DNA from: Anaeramoeba flamelloides
Taxonomy: Eukaryota > Metamonada > Anaeramoebidae
Direction: 5' to 3'
Assembly (NCBI GenBank): GCA_027625915.1
Contig: JANTQA010000070.1
Location: 8,685,001 to 8,749,000 of the forward strand
DNA length: 64,000 bases
Shown: positions 54,102 through 64,000 of the stretch, piece by piece
Numbering within the stretch: position 1 is the stretch's first letter
Layout: every line of letters starts with the position of its first letter
Made by a program: the position numbers and the translations under genes
Notes under the pieces: generated by a model
Databases searched by the model: none
The model's input: the letters and a program-made list of their open reading frames with translations, nothing else
Told to the model about the DNA's origin: nothing

Positions 54102-55976
54102 ACTTAAATGTAATAAAAATTTCAATGGCAAAAATGATTTATTGTTAAGGATTTTAGTATTCTAAAAAAAAAACATTTATCTGTTACAGAAAGATTTTTC
54201 AAGTTACTAAATTTGTGACTTCTAATTCAAAGAGTGTCTAAATATTTGTGCCGAGAAACATTCATTAGAAGCTTTTGAAACTTAATTTAGTTTACTAAAA
54301 GAAGATTAAATTAAAGAATCTATAAAAAAAAAATAAAAAACAATAAAATTGAAGAAATAAAAAAAATAAAGTAAAAATACCAATTTAAAAATAGATACCA
54401 AAACTGGATCGAGTTATGTTGGAATAGAGATGAATTTGTGTGAACATTGATCCAAAATCATTTGGATTTGTAAATTTTTTTCCTTATATATCATGTCGAG
54501 TCATATTGGTTTGGAAATAGTATTCTATAGCTATTCATAATTTTTTTTGTATGTTCATTTTCTTCAAAAATCCATCTGCATCTTTATTAGAGACAACCGC
54601 GTTAAAGTTAAAATTTCTGATTTTTTTGAGATGCTTTTTTTATTGTTTTTAATTTTTTTTTTAAATAAACTCTTTTTCAAACAAAAAGGTACACTCTCAA
54701 ATCATCAATACTATTAATCTTGATTGTTGATAAGATAATTACTTATTGGTGATTTTCATTTAAAATTTATTTATTCATTTATTTTTTGTTTTATTTCAAG
54801 CTTTTAAATTATTAATTATTATTATTTTTTTTTGAGATAATTGAGTAAAAGAGAAATAAATATTTAAATTAAAAACTTAAAATTTTTTTATGAAATAACT
54901 TCCAATTTAGCCTTATACTCATAAATTCGGATTTTTGTAAAAAAAAAATAAATTGTCAAAAATTACCTTATTCAAATACTATTAAAATCTATAAAAGTTG
55001 AAGATGGATAAACGAATAAAAAAATAATAAATCCGTAAATCCTAATATTAAATAACATTTTTTTACAATTTTAGAGATTATAAAACTTCACCTCAAAAAA
55101 TTGAAATACAATTACACAATTTTTGAAAAATCTTGAAATCAATATAATGGAGAATTTGATTTTTTCTGGTTGGAATCTAAAAAAAAATATTCCTTTTAGA
55201 AATTTTTAGTATTATTAAAAATTAAATACTCATTATTAATCTTTCCACAGTTAATATTTATTGTTTTTTAAAGTTTAAATCATAATAAGGTTATTTATTT
55301 CAATATTTTTTTTTTTTTTTTTTATTTCGGTATTGGAAATCAAATGTATTTACCCGATAAATAATCTGAAGTTTTCGGAATGTTTATAGGAATTAGATTT
55401 TATAAAAAAAAAGGAAACAATACAAATGATTTGACTAGCAAAACATCAAGCACAGTGCCGGTTGTCAATTTCATATTAAACTCTTTTTCAAATAAAAGTG
55501 AACAAAAATTTCAAGAATTATTCATAATTTAATCAAATTAATGTGGTATCATTCCAAAATCTAGGAAACGATACAAAAACATAAAAAACAATGAACTGAT
55601 CTTTAAAACTCATTAAAACAAAACAATAAAAATTATAATTAAATATTTAAAAAATTGCACTGCAAGGAAGATTTAAACACCGAAAATTAAAGTTAGCCAA
55701 AAGTATACATTGGATTTCAGTTACACTTCTTTTATAAATTATTTTTTCAAAGTTATCATAATTTTATGTAATAAAAAGAGGATTGCTATTAAACTCATGA
55801 AAATCCGAATATCCCCCCTTTTCAAAAATCAGTATTTTTGAAAAAAACACCTATTTTTGGGGTATTTTTTTAAAGTTAAAAGTTGAAATGAATTAATTTT
55901 TGATTGAATATTAAGATTGAAAAAAGAATAAATCATAAAGCAATTTGCAGAAAACAATTGGGAATGTAAACCCCAA
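54102..55976. other. Intergenic, no gene seen
   Basis: AT-rich DNA between the convergent Raptor and dynamin genes. No coding frame and no recognisable repeat ends. Confidence 0.4.
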
Positions 55977-56495
55977 TTCAAAATTTTTAACACACCAAAA
56001 TTCGATTTTTGGAAAAAAAAAACTTATTTAATTAATTCAAAAAGATTTACCAAATTAGAACCATTCACTAATTGAAATTTTAACACTTGTTCATAATTTA
56101 CAATTCTCTCAAAACAAAAAATAAATAATTATCAATGTAAATTAATCAAAGGTGTGTTAAATATATTGGAGAGAGCAAAAGAAAAAAATACATTAGTAAA
56201 TTTGTTTAAATTCTATTAGGAATTATTGTTCGATCAAAGGTTAGATACTACCAACTAATTTTATTTGAGTTCTTCTATTTGGAACAACTTGGCTTTAACC
56301 TAATATCAATGGTTGAAAAAAATTTTTGATTGAAAGGGAGCAAATTAAGTAATTCAAAAAACGAAATGAAAAAAAAAACATAAAAGATGAAAAAATGATT
56401 TTTATATTTTACAAAAATCAAAATTATCTCCAATTTCAATGAAATTGTATTATTATGATTGTTTGTAAAGTTTTAGCTGTGTGCAAAATTTTGAA
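55977..56495 (-). mobile_element. TTCCAAAAATTTG-ended element, copy 4 (oldest)
   Basis: 519 bp, the same length as copy 3, in reverse orientation. Left TTCAAAATTTTTAACACACC; internal TCGATCAAAGGTTAGATACT; right TAGCTGTGTGCAAAATTTTG. Many substitutions relative to 39071-39588. Confidence 0.55.
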
Positions 56496-56985
56496 TTTTA
56501 GTTTATATAAAAACTCAAACATGGAAAAAAATAAAATGATAAAAAATATTCCAAAGACAGATAAAAAATCAGATTTTCAATTTAATTTAGCAATATCTTT
56601 TGATTGAAATATTTTGTGCTATTTTCAAATTGAAAAATATGTTTCCTTTTAGACTATTAAAAAAATACTTGAAAATTATCTCTTTACTAAGTCAAATTAA
56701 AAATTCAAAAATTTTACAATTAAAAATGAAAAAAAATATTACTGAAAAATTTCATTTTTTTTTCAATTCCTATTAATATCTATTAAAGTTGAAAACCTTT
56801 TTGAAAATTGTTATGTATAATAATGTTTATTAAGTGAGTGTATTTCAAAAATACAAAATTTAGAGATTTTTTTTTGAACAAATTTTCCTTGTCTTGTGGT
56901 GTAACCTTTTATTTGAAATGGGAAATCTTGTTTTGTAAATTGTCAAGAAAAAAAATAAAAAAATCAATAAAACGGTCGAACAAGG

Positions 56986-57289
56986 CTAATTGGGAAAAAG
57001 TTCAAGGCATTTTATTGATAATTCTTTACACATCAAACTTCTGTTCTCTAAAGTCTCATTTTCAAGATAAAGACACAATTCATCTGGGTATTTTGTTGGA
57101 ATTTTTTTTTTTCATAATTTCTCTTTTCTTTGTTCAATGCTTCAATCCAATAATGGTCTTTCAAAATTTCTATATCTAGCTCATTCGAAATCAAACTTAA
57201 ACTATTTCCATTTTTACACTGGTAGACTATTTCCAAATTGGTTTCTTCTTATCTTGCTTTTTTTCATTTTCCAACTGTTCAATGTCCAT
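56986..57289 (-). pseudogene. Broken small gene of unknown family
   Basis: Three neighbouring minus-strand segments look coding but lie in different frames. The first begins with ATG at 57289 (MDIEQLENEKKQDKKKPIWK, then a stop). The second reads IVYQCKNGNSLSLISNELD and IEILKDHYWIEALNKEKRN. The third, after an A run, reads IPTKYPDELCLYLENETLEN, continues to KCLELFPN and ends in TAG at 56986. The change of frame after the A run suggests a length change there. It could instead be the first exons of an unusual gene, but no GT-AG pair joins the pieces sensibly. Downstream sequence is non-coding. I cannot name the family. Confidence 0.45.
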
Positions 57290-57714
57290 AAATAAAAAAA
57301 AAAAAAAATGAAAAAATGAATAATTAAAATCAAAATCAGCAATAAGTAATTATCTTATTAACAATCAAATTCAATAGTATTGATGATTTGAGTGGGGTGC
57401 CCTTTTGTTTGAAAAAGAGTTTAGAATATTTATTAATTTATTTTTTTCAAAAATTACATTAAAAAGAATTATTACTCTTTAGTCTCCCAACTTTCTTTTG
57501 TTAATATATTGGAATAAATATTTCAATCTTTGGATTTTGAAAATTAAAAGTTAAAAAGAAAATCATAAAGAATGATATTTTATTTTTTAAGCATAGATTT
57601 CTTTCTTTTAAAAAAAATTTTATAAAAAAAATTTTCAAAATGTAAAAAACGTATCTCAAATTATTTAAAATGAAAAATAAATAACAAAAAAATATAAAAA
57701 AAAAAAAAAAAAAA

Positions 57715-60700
57715 TTAAAGATCAGAAATTTTACGACTTTTTGTATATTTAATTTTATGCAAGGTATTTAGTGCGTATTGATAACATTCCAAATTATATT
57801 TCAAATTATTTCTTTGCATAACAATTTTTTTGTCTTCAAGTAAAAGTTTTTCAAATTTATTTTCATCATATAAATTGGTTACCAAATGTGTTAAAAGTTC
57901 TTCTTGGCTTTCGTTAACTAGAAAGCAAAAAATAGCCTTTATTACACTATCACATATTTTAATTTTCAAAATTTTCAACATATTGTTCACCATTTTTTTA
58001 ATTAGTATTGCGCTTGTAATCTCATTGTTGTCGATGGGCTCTCCTACTGTTAACACGGTTTTTGGGCGTGGCAAATTTTTCTGATTAACTTTCCTCCCAT
58101 TTCTATTACCCCTATTATTCGGTGGTTGTTTAACTTTTTCAATATCGGGATTTTCCCTTTTGATTTCTGTTAATAATGATCCTGTTGATTTAAATTGTGG
58201 ATGCTTAATATTGATAAATGCGAGTTCAATGTTAATTAAATTTTCAATATATTTTTGTGTTTGCTCAATTCTTGATCGAATTAAGTTCCTTGAATATGTG
58301 TAAATGGCACCCTTTAATGGGGGAAATAACTCCAATTGCTGGATTTTTAATCCCTTCAAAATACGTTCTAATTCTAGGCTGATCATTTCGACGCATTGTA
58401 AAGAAGGTTGCAGAAAGTCTTTGATTTTCTTTTTGACCAAGATTTCAAAGCACTGATCAGAAAATAGGATAAAGGATCGAGTACCTGAGAGATTTCTCAT
58501 CAGAGTTCTTATTTCCTTTTGGCTAACCTCGGATCGGATATCCAATTCATTCAGGTATTTGACAAAGACATGATTCATTGCATGATATATTCTGGCACCG
58601 CCGCTAATTTCCACCATTGATATTTCTGTTGAGCAGCCATCAATCATATTTTGAAATTCAGAACTGAATTTTGTAAAGATGTCCATTAAAAATGCACCTT
58701 TATTCCCACCTAATTTTTTAAAAGGATCGGAAACCCTTTTTAATTGCCTTTCAATTTCCCTTACATAGATCTCAATTTCATCTTTCACCCCGGGCAAAGT
58801 TTTATGGATATGCTTTAATAACAATTTTGATAATTGATTTGATAAGTGCTTCGATCCGCATTTATTCGCAATGTCAGAATATGCTTTGTTTTCTTTAAAC
58901 CATTTGCTTTCCTTTTTTATACATCTTTCAATTGATGTTTTTTGTTTGATATCATGCTGACTCCGATTGACCACTGGTATGTACCCTAATCGAAGTGGGA
59001 ATAACTCGCCTTCAAGAATATCTAATACGTCCGTGCCTCGATCCATAAGATCCAATTTTGTTAGAACACCAAGTGTACGAATTCCTTCGGGATCATATTT
59101 TTTTGCCAATTTTAATGCTTCAGAATTTGCAATATCAACAGTTGCCTCAGAAATTGCTAGAATAATTGAATTCGGGTTTTTAATATAACTTGAGACTAAA
59201 GATCTTATTTGTTCTGGTAAGTTTTGTTGTTGGTGTTTCGTTGCATTTTGGGTTAACCCTGGTAAATCAACAAGTGTTAAATTCACTACATCATTTGCTA
59301 CAATCTATTTATTTTTTTAATTTTTTGTTTTTTTTTGAAATTATTTATTTTTTTTTTTAAAATTATTTCTTAGTATTTGTAATTTTTTTGTTTTTTGAAT
59401 ATTTATCTTTTGGATCTCATTGGATTTTTTTTTTGTTGTTGTTTGAATCATTCTTGAAATCAGTTGAATTTTTTGTCTTTATTTAAATGTTTTGAATTCG
59501 AGTATCCTGTGAAACTTTTTTTATTCTTTGAATTTTTGTCTTGAGATACTTTTTTTTTTTGTTTTTTAGTTATTTGATTTTTTTGTAATTGAGAATGAAT
59601 TTCAACTTTTTTTTTAAAAATTGAATTTTTTGCCCATGGAAATCCTTTTATATATTTTTTTTTTATTTGAATTTTTGCCAATGAGGATCCTAAGGAAATT
59701 TTTTTTTTTTTGTTCTTTTTAATTTTTTCAATCAAAAGAAGTGCAGTTTCACAATATCATACTTGGTGACTAATCCACTCATTGGGTATGGAGTTAATTC
59801 ATGTTAAGTGACTATACCCTGAATATCAATCAAGTTATTCTTTCTGATGATTTTAGCTTTGTAATGATAATGTAAAGACCCAAGATAATAAATCTATATT
59901 CACTTGTGCAGAAAGAGATTTTGAAATTAAAAAGAGAAAATCAAATTGGAAATTAATTTCTGTATTGTAGCAATGAATAACTAATAAACACAAAAAATAC
60001 AGACTCTTTTTTTTTTTTTCTCAAATAGCCACCATGGTGTAATTTTAATTAAAAATCTGTCTACTTCTTTATAAAACCAGGAATTCTTCAAAGAAATCGT
60101 TTTTTCCAATTTAGAATCTTTTTTAACTATTATAAAAAAGAATAAGAATAAAACAAAAGCCCTCTCAATTTATTGATGGAGCGGATCCCTTTTTTTGGGA
60201 GAAATGACCAGATTCGCTCTCTCAATTGGTTCAACAATATCCCTATTTCAAATTAAGGATTTGGGGGGGGGGGGGGGGGTGCTAGCACGTGCAGTACATT
60301 ACCTAGCATGCTTTAGGGTGCCATAGAGTACCAAGGTTTTACAGAATCCAAAAGTATAGAGAAAAATCAATGATTTTACTCAATTCTTTAGAATTTTGGA
60401 AAAGATAACGGCGGTTTTTTTTTAATTTAAAAAAAAAAAAACCTAAAAAAAAAACTAACTTGACGTGCCGTAGAGTGCCGTAAAATGTCTAGGTTTTCTT
60501 GAGATTTTCCAAATAAACAGAAAACTCAAGATAACCTAACGGAAAGTGCCTCAGTTTTTTTTAATTTGAGATATAAACGGAAAATTTATGTAATTTCCGG
60601 TTTATTTCAAAAAGCAAAGAAAATCTAACGGCGTTTTTCCAAAATTCAAAAGAATAGAGCACAACAAATTTTTTACTCAATTCTTTTAAATTCTGGGAAA

Positions 60701-62998
60701 CCTCATATAAAGAGCCCTAGGTTTTTCCAGAATTCAAAAGAATTAAATAAATACTATGATTTTACTCCATTCTTTTAAATGATGAATAAACTAATGAAAG
60801 TGTCCTTCAAGTGCCATCAAGTGCCTAGGTTTTCCAGAATTCAAAAGAATTGAGAACAAACAAAGATTTAACTCAATTCTCTTAAATTAAAAAAAAACTA
60901 ATGGCAAACAGGTGAACTTTAAGTACTCACTCTTTAATGGAAAAAAAAAAAAAAAAAAGATACAGCCTTGTTTTCTCTCTCCATCAACTTTGAGTTTCTA
61001 TCTTCTTAAGTTACTATAATCTTGCTTTTCAGAAAAAAATCAATTGTATTCAAAGAAATTATCTTGGGTTCTTAACATTAAATTTGAAAAAATCAGAAGA
61101 TCCACAAAACTTAATTTTTGGAAAGACGATCTAAGAAAACAGTAAAAGAGAAAATAATTATTTTTAAAAAAAATATTGTTTTTGTTTTGCTTTGGATAAG
61201 TTTGCTTAAGGATTTTGATCCCTGAAACTGGAAAATAAAATATTTTGTATCGGGTGTATGGACATGTTATTTTGGTTCTTGGATGATCCATCTTCGACTT
61301 GGTATAGAATTTTGATAGTTTGTTTCAAAATACACTTTTTTGACAATTTATTTTTTTTTTCCAAAATCCGAATCGAAGAGTATAAGACCAATGGAAAGTA
61401 TGATATTTCATAAAAAAATGTAATTTGTGTATTGTCAATTCAAATATATATTTAGGTTAGGTTTTATTTGGAGCTTTTTAAAAAATCAATTTTTTTTTTT
61501 AGAGGATAATTGAGAAAAAGTGAAATGAAAATTTCAATTAACAACCCAAAAATCACAATTCATTCTTAAATAACTTACCAATCCATTAGTCTACAGTTTT
61601 CAATTTAACTTTTTGGAAAAAATTTAAAATAAATTGTCAAAAAAGTGTATTTTGAAACAAACTATCAAAATTCTATACCAAGTCGAGGATCGATCAGCTA
61701 AGAACCAAAATAACAAGTCCATACACCCGATACAAGATAATCTTTTTTCTAAATTTCAGGAATTGAAAACCTTAAATTAACAAATCAATCTTTGGAACAA
61801 AAAATACCAAAAAGATATATGAATATCTTCACTCTAAAAGTCAAAAAGAAGACAGAATATTTTCATTACTTATTGGAAAATCAAATTTTGATAACTTTTT
61901 GATTTTTAAATCTAAAAAGAGACAATTGAGACAATTTTGTTTTTTGTTCATTTTGAATTGATTAGAATAGATACCTGAGAAATGTTTGACTTTGAAATTA
62001 TTGTAAAATTGAACATTTTGGATCTTAGAATACTGGTATTTAAAATGTAAATGGGATTAATTGTCAGTTGGTTATCAATTTTTCCACATGTGTATCCTTT
62101 AATTTGAAATTGACAGTAAACCCAAAAACATATCAATACAAAAAAGAAAAAGTACTAATCAAATAAATTAAGATGCTACTAACTTGGAATTTATGCGTCT
62201 TAAAAAATAAAAAGATGAAGTGAAAATGAAAATTTTTTTCCATCTATTATTCAAAGACCATTAAATTTATTTTTCCCGATCAGGGTTTTAATAGCTAAGA
62301 AAATAAAAAAGAAGATCTGAAAAAAAACAGCTTTTTCAAACTTGTTAAAATTCATCTTTTTCACCAAAAAGACTGTTTAAAGGTTAAAAAGAAACTTTGT
62401 GCTTTTTTTTTTTAATGAAGAATCCAAATTTCTTCTTTAAAATTGCTTTCTATGAAAAAAAGAAAAAGACGAAAAAGAATATGATCAGCTTCCACTTGTG
62501 TTCTATTTCTTACATTTTTTCCTTTTGTTAAGCGGTAGTCAAAAAATATCGTGAAAAAAAATAAAAATAAAAAAAAAAACAAAAATTCAAAAACAAAGGC
62601 CAAAAGATCTTGAATAAGAAAAAGATCTCGGCAATCCTTACATTTAAAACAATTGGTTTGTCACTAATATTTTTTTTCCCTGTAATACGCTCTGTTTCAT
62701 CGTCAATTTCTTGTCTGACTTGACTGAAATCATAATACGTTTTTCGATTATGCTCAAAACGAGCATAGGGCTTGATATTGCTGCTTTGAGGATTTGTGAG
62801 CTTGATAATAATTGGCCTACGTGTTACCATATTTTTACCACGTGGTAAAAAATCTCTTTTCACGATCATTTCTAAAACACTTGACTTGCCACTCGATTGG
62901 CTACCAACAACAACAATTTGCGGAAGGTGGATCTTTTTGTCAAGTTGTAAAAGAATGGTGTGAAGCTCGTTAACAATTGAAATTAAATCTTGGTTCAT
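57715..62998 (-). CDS. Dynamin-family GTPase without PH domain
   Basis: Two exons, 62642-62998 and 57715-59304, give 648 aa. The join (AAT/GTAAGG ... AAATAG/ATT) yields PIVLNIVANDVVNLTLVDLPG, which aligns without gaps to the dynamin G3 region. Visible GTPase motifs: P-loop GSQSSGKSS (32-40), G2 Thr59 in MVTRRP, G3 DLPG (132-135), G4 TKLD (201-204) and VNRSQ (232-235). The stalk follows to about 500. After a short Asn/Arg-rich, Pro-containing linker (QPPNNRGNRNGRK) comes a GTPase effector domain (AIFCFLVNESQEELLTHLV...). No PH and no C-terminal proline-rich domain are present, so it resembles the Vps1/Drp1/DymA type that severs mitochondria, peroxisomes or endosomal membranes; which of these is unknown. 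The 3337 bp intron between G2 and G3 holds a hairpin array and a foldback element. Start at the only ATG before the conserved core. Confidence 0.93.
60263..60279. repeat. Poly-G tract (G17) at the edge of hairpin array 4
   Basis: Seventeen G in a row, followed by TGCTAGCACGTGCAGTAC, an unusually GC-rich block. It directly borders the hairpin modules inside the dynamin intron. Confidence 0.8.
60290..60905. repeat. Modular hairpin array, locus 4 (in dynamin intron)
   Basis: Type C hairpins appear at least three times (CCAAAATTCAAAAGAATAGAG, CCAGAATTCAAAAGAATTAAA, CCAGAATTCAAAAGAATTGAG forms with their returns). There is also a type B (CTTGAGATTTTCCAAATAAAC ... GAAAACTCAAG), a type A and a short A/T stem. 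Linkers include GTGCCGTAGAGTGCCGTAAAA and AAGTGCCATCAAGTGCCTAGG, the inverse of the CTCTACGG linkers at locus 1. Confidence 0.75.
61208..61773. mobile_element. Foldback element, GTATCGGGTGTATGGAC arms, in dynamin intron
   Basis: Arms 61245-61355 and 61628-61735 are close reverse complements (GTATCGGGTGTATGGACATG, CTTGGTATAGAATTTTGATA, CAAAATACACTTTTTTGACA). Weaker pairing extends outward to about 61208 and 61773. The loop is about 270 bp and carries no frame. Confidence 0.65.
62210..62262. mobile_element. CTGGTATTTG foldback, half copy
   Basis: Only the right arm is seen (GATGAAGTGAAAATGAAAAT, TTTTTTTCCATCTATTATTC). No matching left arm was found nearby, so it is a fragment. Confidence 0.35.
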
Positions 62999-63552
62999 TC
63001 GAAATTAAAACAGTTATAACTTTTTCTCTCTTTCGTTGAATTGACAAAGTTGGTTGTATTCAAATAAAATTTTATTCTCTTGCAAAGAAATGAGAAAAAA
63101 TGATTTGTTTCTGTGTTTAAAAAGAAGATTTCGTTTGATATTAACAATATACACCAGAGGGTTGAAATTAATAAAGTTACTGATTTCGCCATTTTTAACG
63201 AGAATGTGAAGAAGTGATCTTGATGTTTTGAAGATGATCCTTTTAATAATATTAAAAAGTTAATTGTGAAGATGAATAAAAGGTTTGCAAACAAAACTAA
63301 CAATTTGTTAAAACTTCAAATCAACTTGAATAATAAAATCAAGAAAACAAATACACTATTCACCATGACGAATATGAGAAACATATTTTTTAGTCTTTAT
63401 GAAAATACCATTTTTTTATAAAGGTTAGCAGTCGAAATTCAACAGTAAATTTTTATTTAGAGTAATCAAATTTTAATTCCTTTTTCTATTTTTAAAAAGT
63501 TGACTAAGAAGCCAAGAAAGCTCATTAGAAAAAAAAAATTTCTTAATTTCTT
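62999..63552. other. Upstream region of the dynamin gene
   Basis: No gene. AT-rich DNA that should hold the dynamin promoter. A purine/pyrimidine mix without clear motif. Confidence 0.4.
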
Positions 63553-63732
63553 TACTGGTATTTGAATAATAAATGGGATTTTTTTTCACTTCATTTTTAA
63601 TTTCTCTTTTTTAAGAGAACACAGATTGAGAACCTTAAATTGTAACCTAATCTCTTTGAGAACTATATTTATAAAAAAAAATATGGAAAAGGAAGTGAAA
63701 ATTCTTTCCCATTTAGAATTCAAATACCAGTA
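63553..63732. mobile_element. CTGGTATTTG foldback element, copy 5 (best preserved)
   Basis: 180 bp. Left TACTGGTATTTGAATAATAA then ATGGGATTTTTTTTCACTTC. Right GAAGTGAAAATTCTTTCCCA then TTCAAATACCAGTA. Both ends carry TA, which may be the target site. Non-coding. Confidence 0.7.
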
Positions 63733-64000
63733 TATTTATGATTTGTTTTTTATCTTCAAATAATTGATTTTCTTTTGAGAAAGTGGCTTCTTTAAACATC
63801 CAAAATTCCCAGAGTAAATACTAGAAATTTTACTGTTCAAATAACGAAAAATGATTTGATTATGTCACGAGCAAATATTTTAGATTATGCCATTTTTAAA
63901 TGATTTTTACGAATATCTACTTTCATTCTTCAGACGAAACTTTTTCAAAATCTTTATCATATCAAAATTTGAGTTGGAGACAAATTTGTGATAGACTTTA

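Noticed and set aside
59460-59735. 91-codon Lys-rich minus-strand frame in the dynamin intron
   Set aside because: It starts at TTG, is derived from T-rich low-complexity DNA, has no family features, and lies in an intron defined by a strong splice join.
1-64000. CRISPR arrays, rRNA genes, retroelements or virus-like genes
   Set aside because: No regularly spaced identical repeats with unique spacers, no rRNA core sequence, and no reverse transcriptase, integrase or capsid-like frame was found.

Overview
The window is nuclear DNA from a very AT-rich protist, by eye only about one fifth to one quarter G+C between genes. The genes use the standard code: every stop used is TAA, and CAA/CAG read as Gln. 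They carry GT-AG introns from 143 bp to 4.9 kb. An RCC1-BTB protein with a weak, duplicated BTB part, asparagine- and lysine-rich insertions, and a TOR-pathway Raptor all fit a free-living amoeba-like eukaryote. Anaeramoeba is my best guess from the style of the RCC1-BTB protein, but this is an inference and was not tested.

Six protein genes can be supported, and five of them needed splicing to be read whole. In order they are: a secreted-side ML (NPC2-like) domain joined to a transmembrane receptor (minus, 4 exons, 463 aa); a single-exon penicillin acylase/AHL-acylase-type Ntn hydrolase (minus, 861 aa); riboflavin kinase (minus, 2 exons, 150 aa); an RCC1-repeat plus BTB protein split by a 4.9 kb intron (plus, 622 aa); Raptor, the TORC1 scaffold (plus, 2 exons, about 2046 aa); and a dynamin-family GTPase without a PH domain (minus, 2 exons, 648 aa, 3.3 kb intron). 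A broken small gene lies at 56986-57289. Exon junctions were chosen by matching splice sites, reading frame and the known family sequence at each join. The genes do not form one pathway, though Raptor, dynamin and riboflavin kinase are ordinary housekeeping functions.

The rest, about three quarters of the window, is gene-poor and full of palindromic repeats. There are at least five families of non-autonomous, inverted-repeat DNA elements. These are a ~200 bp TA-flanked foldback with CAGTCAGT ends (six copies), a ~518 bp family with TTCCAAAAATTTG ends (four copies), a ~170-230 bp CTGGTATTTG foldback (five copies plus a fragment), a ~690 bp element with CAGTCAAAGGGGCCC ends, and several long-armed foldbacks, one with arms about 99% identical. 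Several are nested inside one another. The two long introns (in RCC1-BTB and dynamin) are filled with such elements.

The most unusual signal is a modular array found at four separate places (1-1440, 18480-19090, 35690-35880, 60290-60905). It is built from four different kinds of ~75 bp hairpin, joined by short GC-richer linkers such as CTCTACGGACACTT. It matches no repeat class I can name. No rRNA, CRISPR or intact tRNA gene was seen, and no retroelement or virus-like gene.
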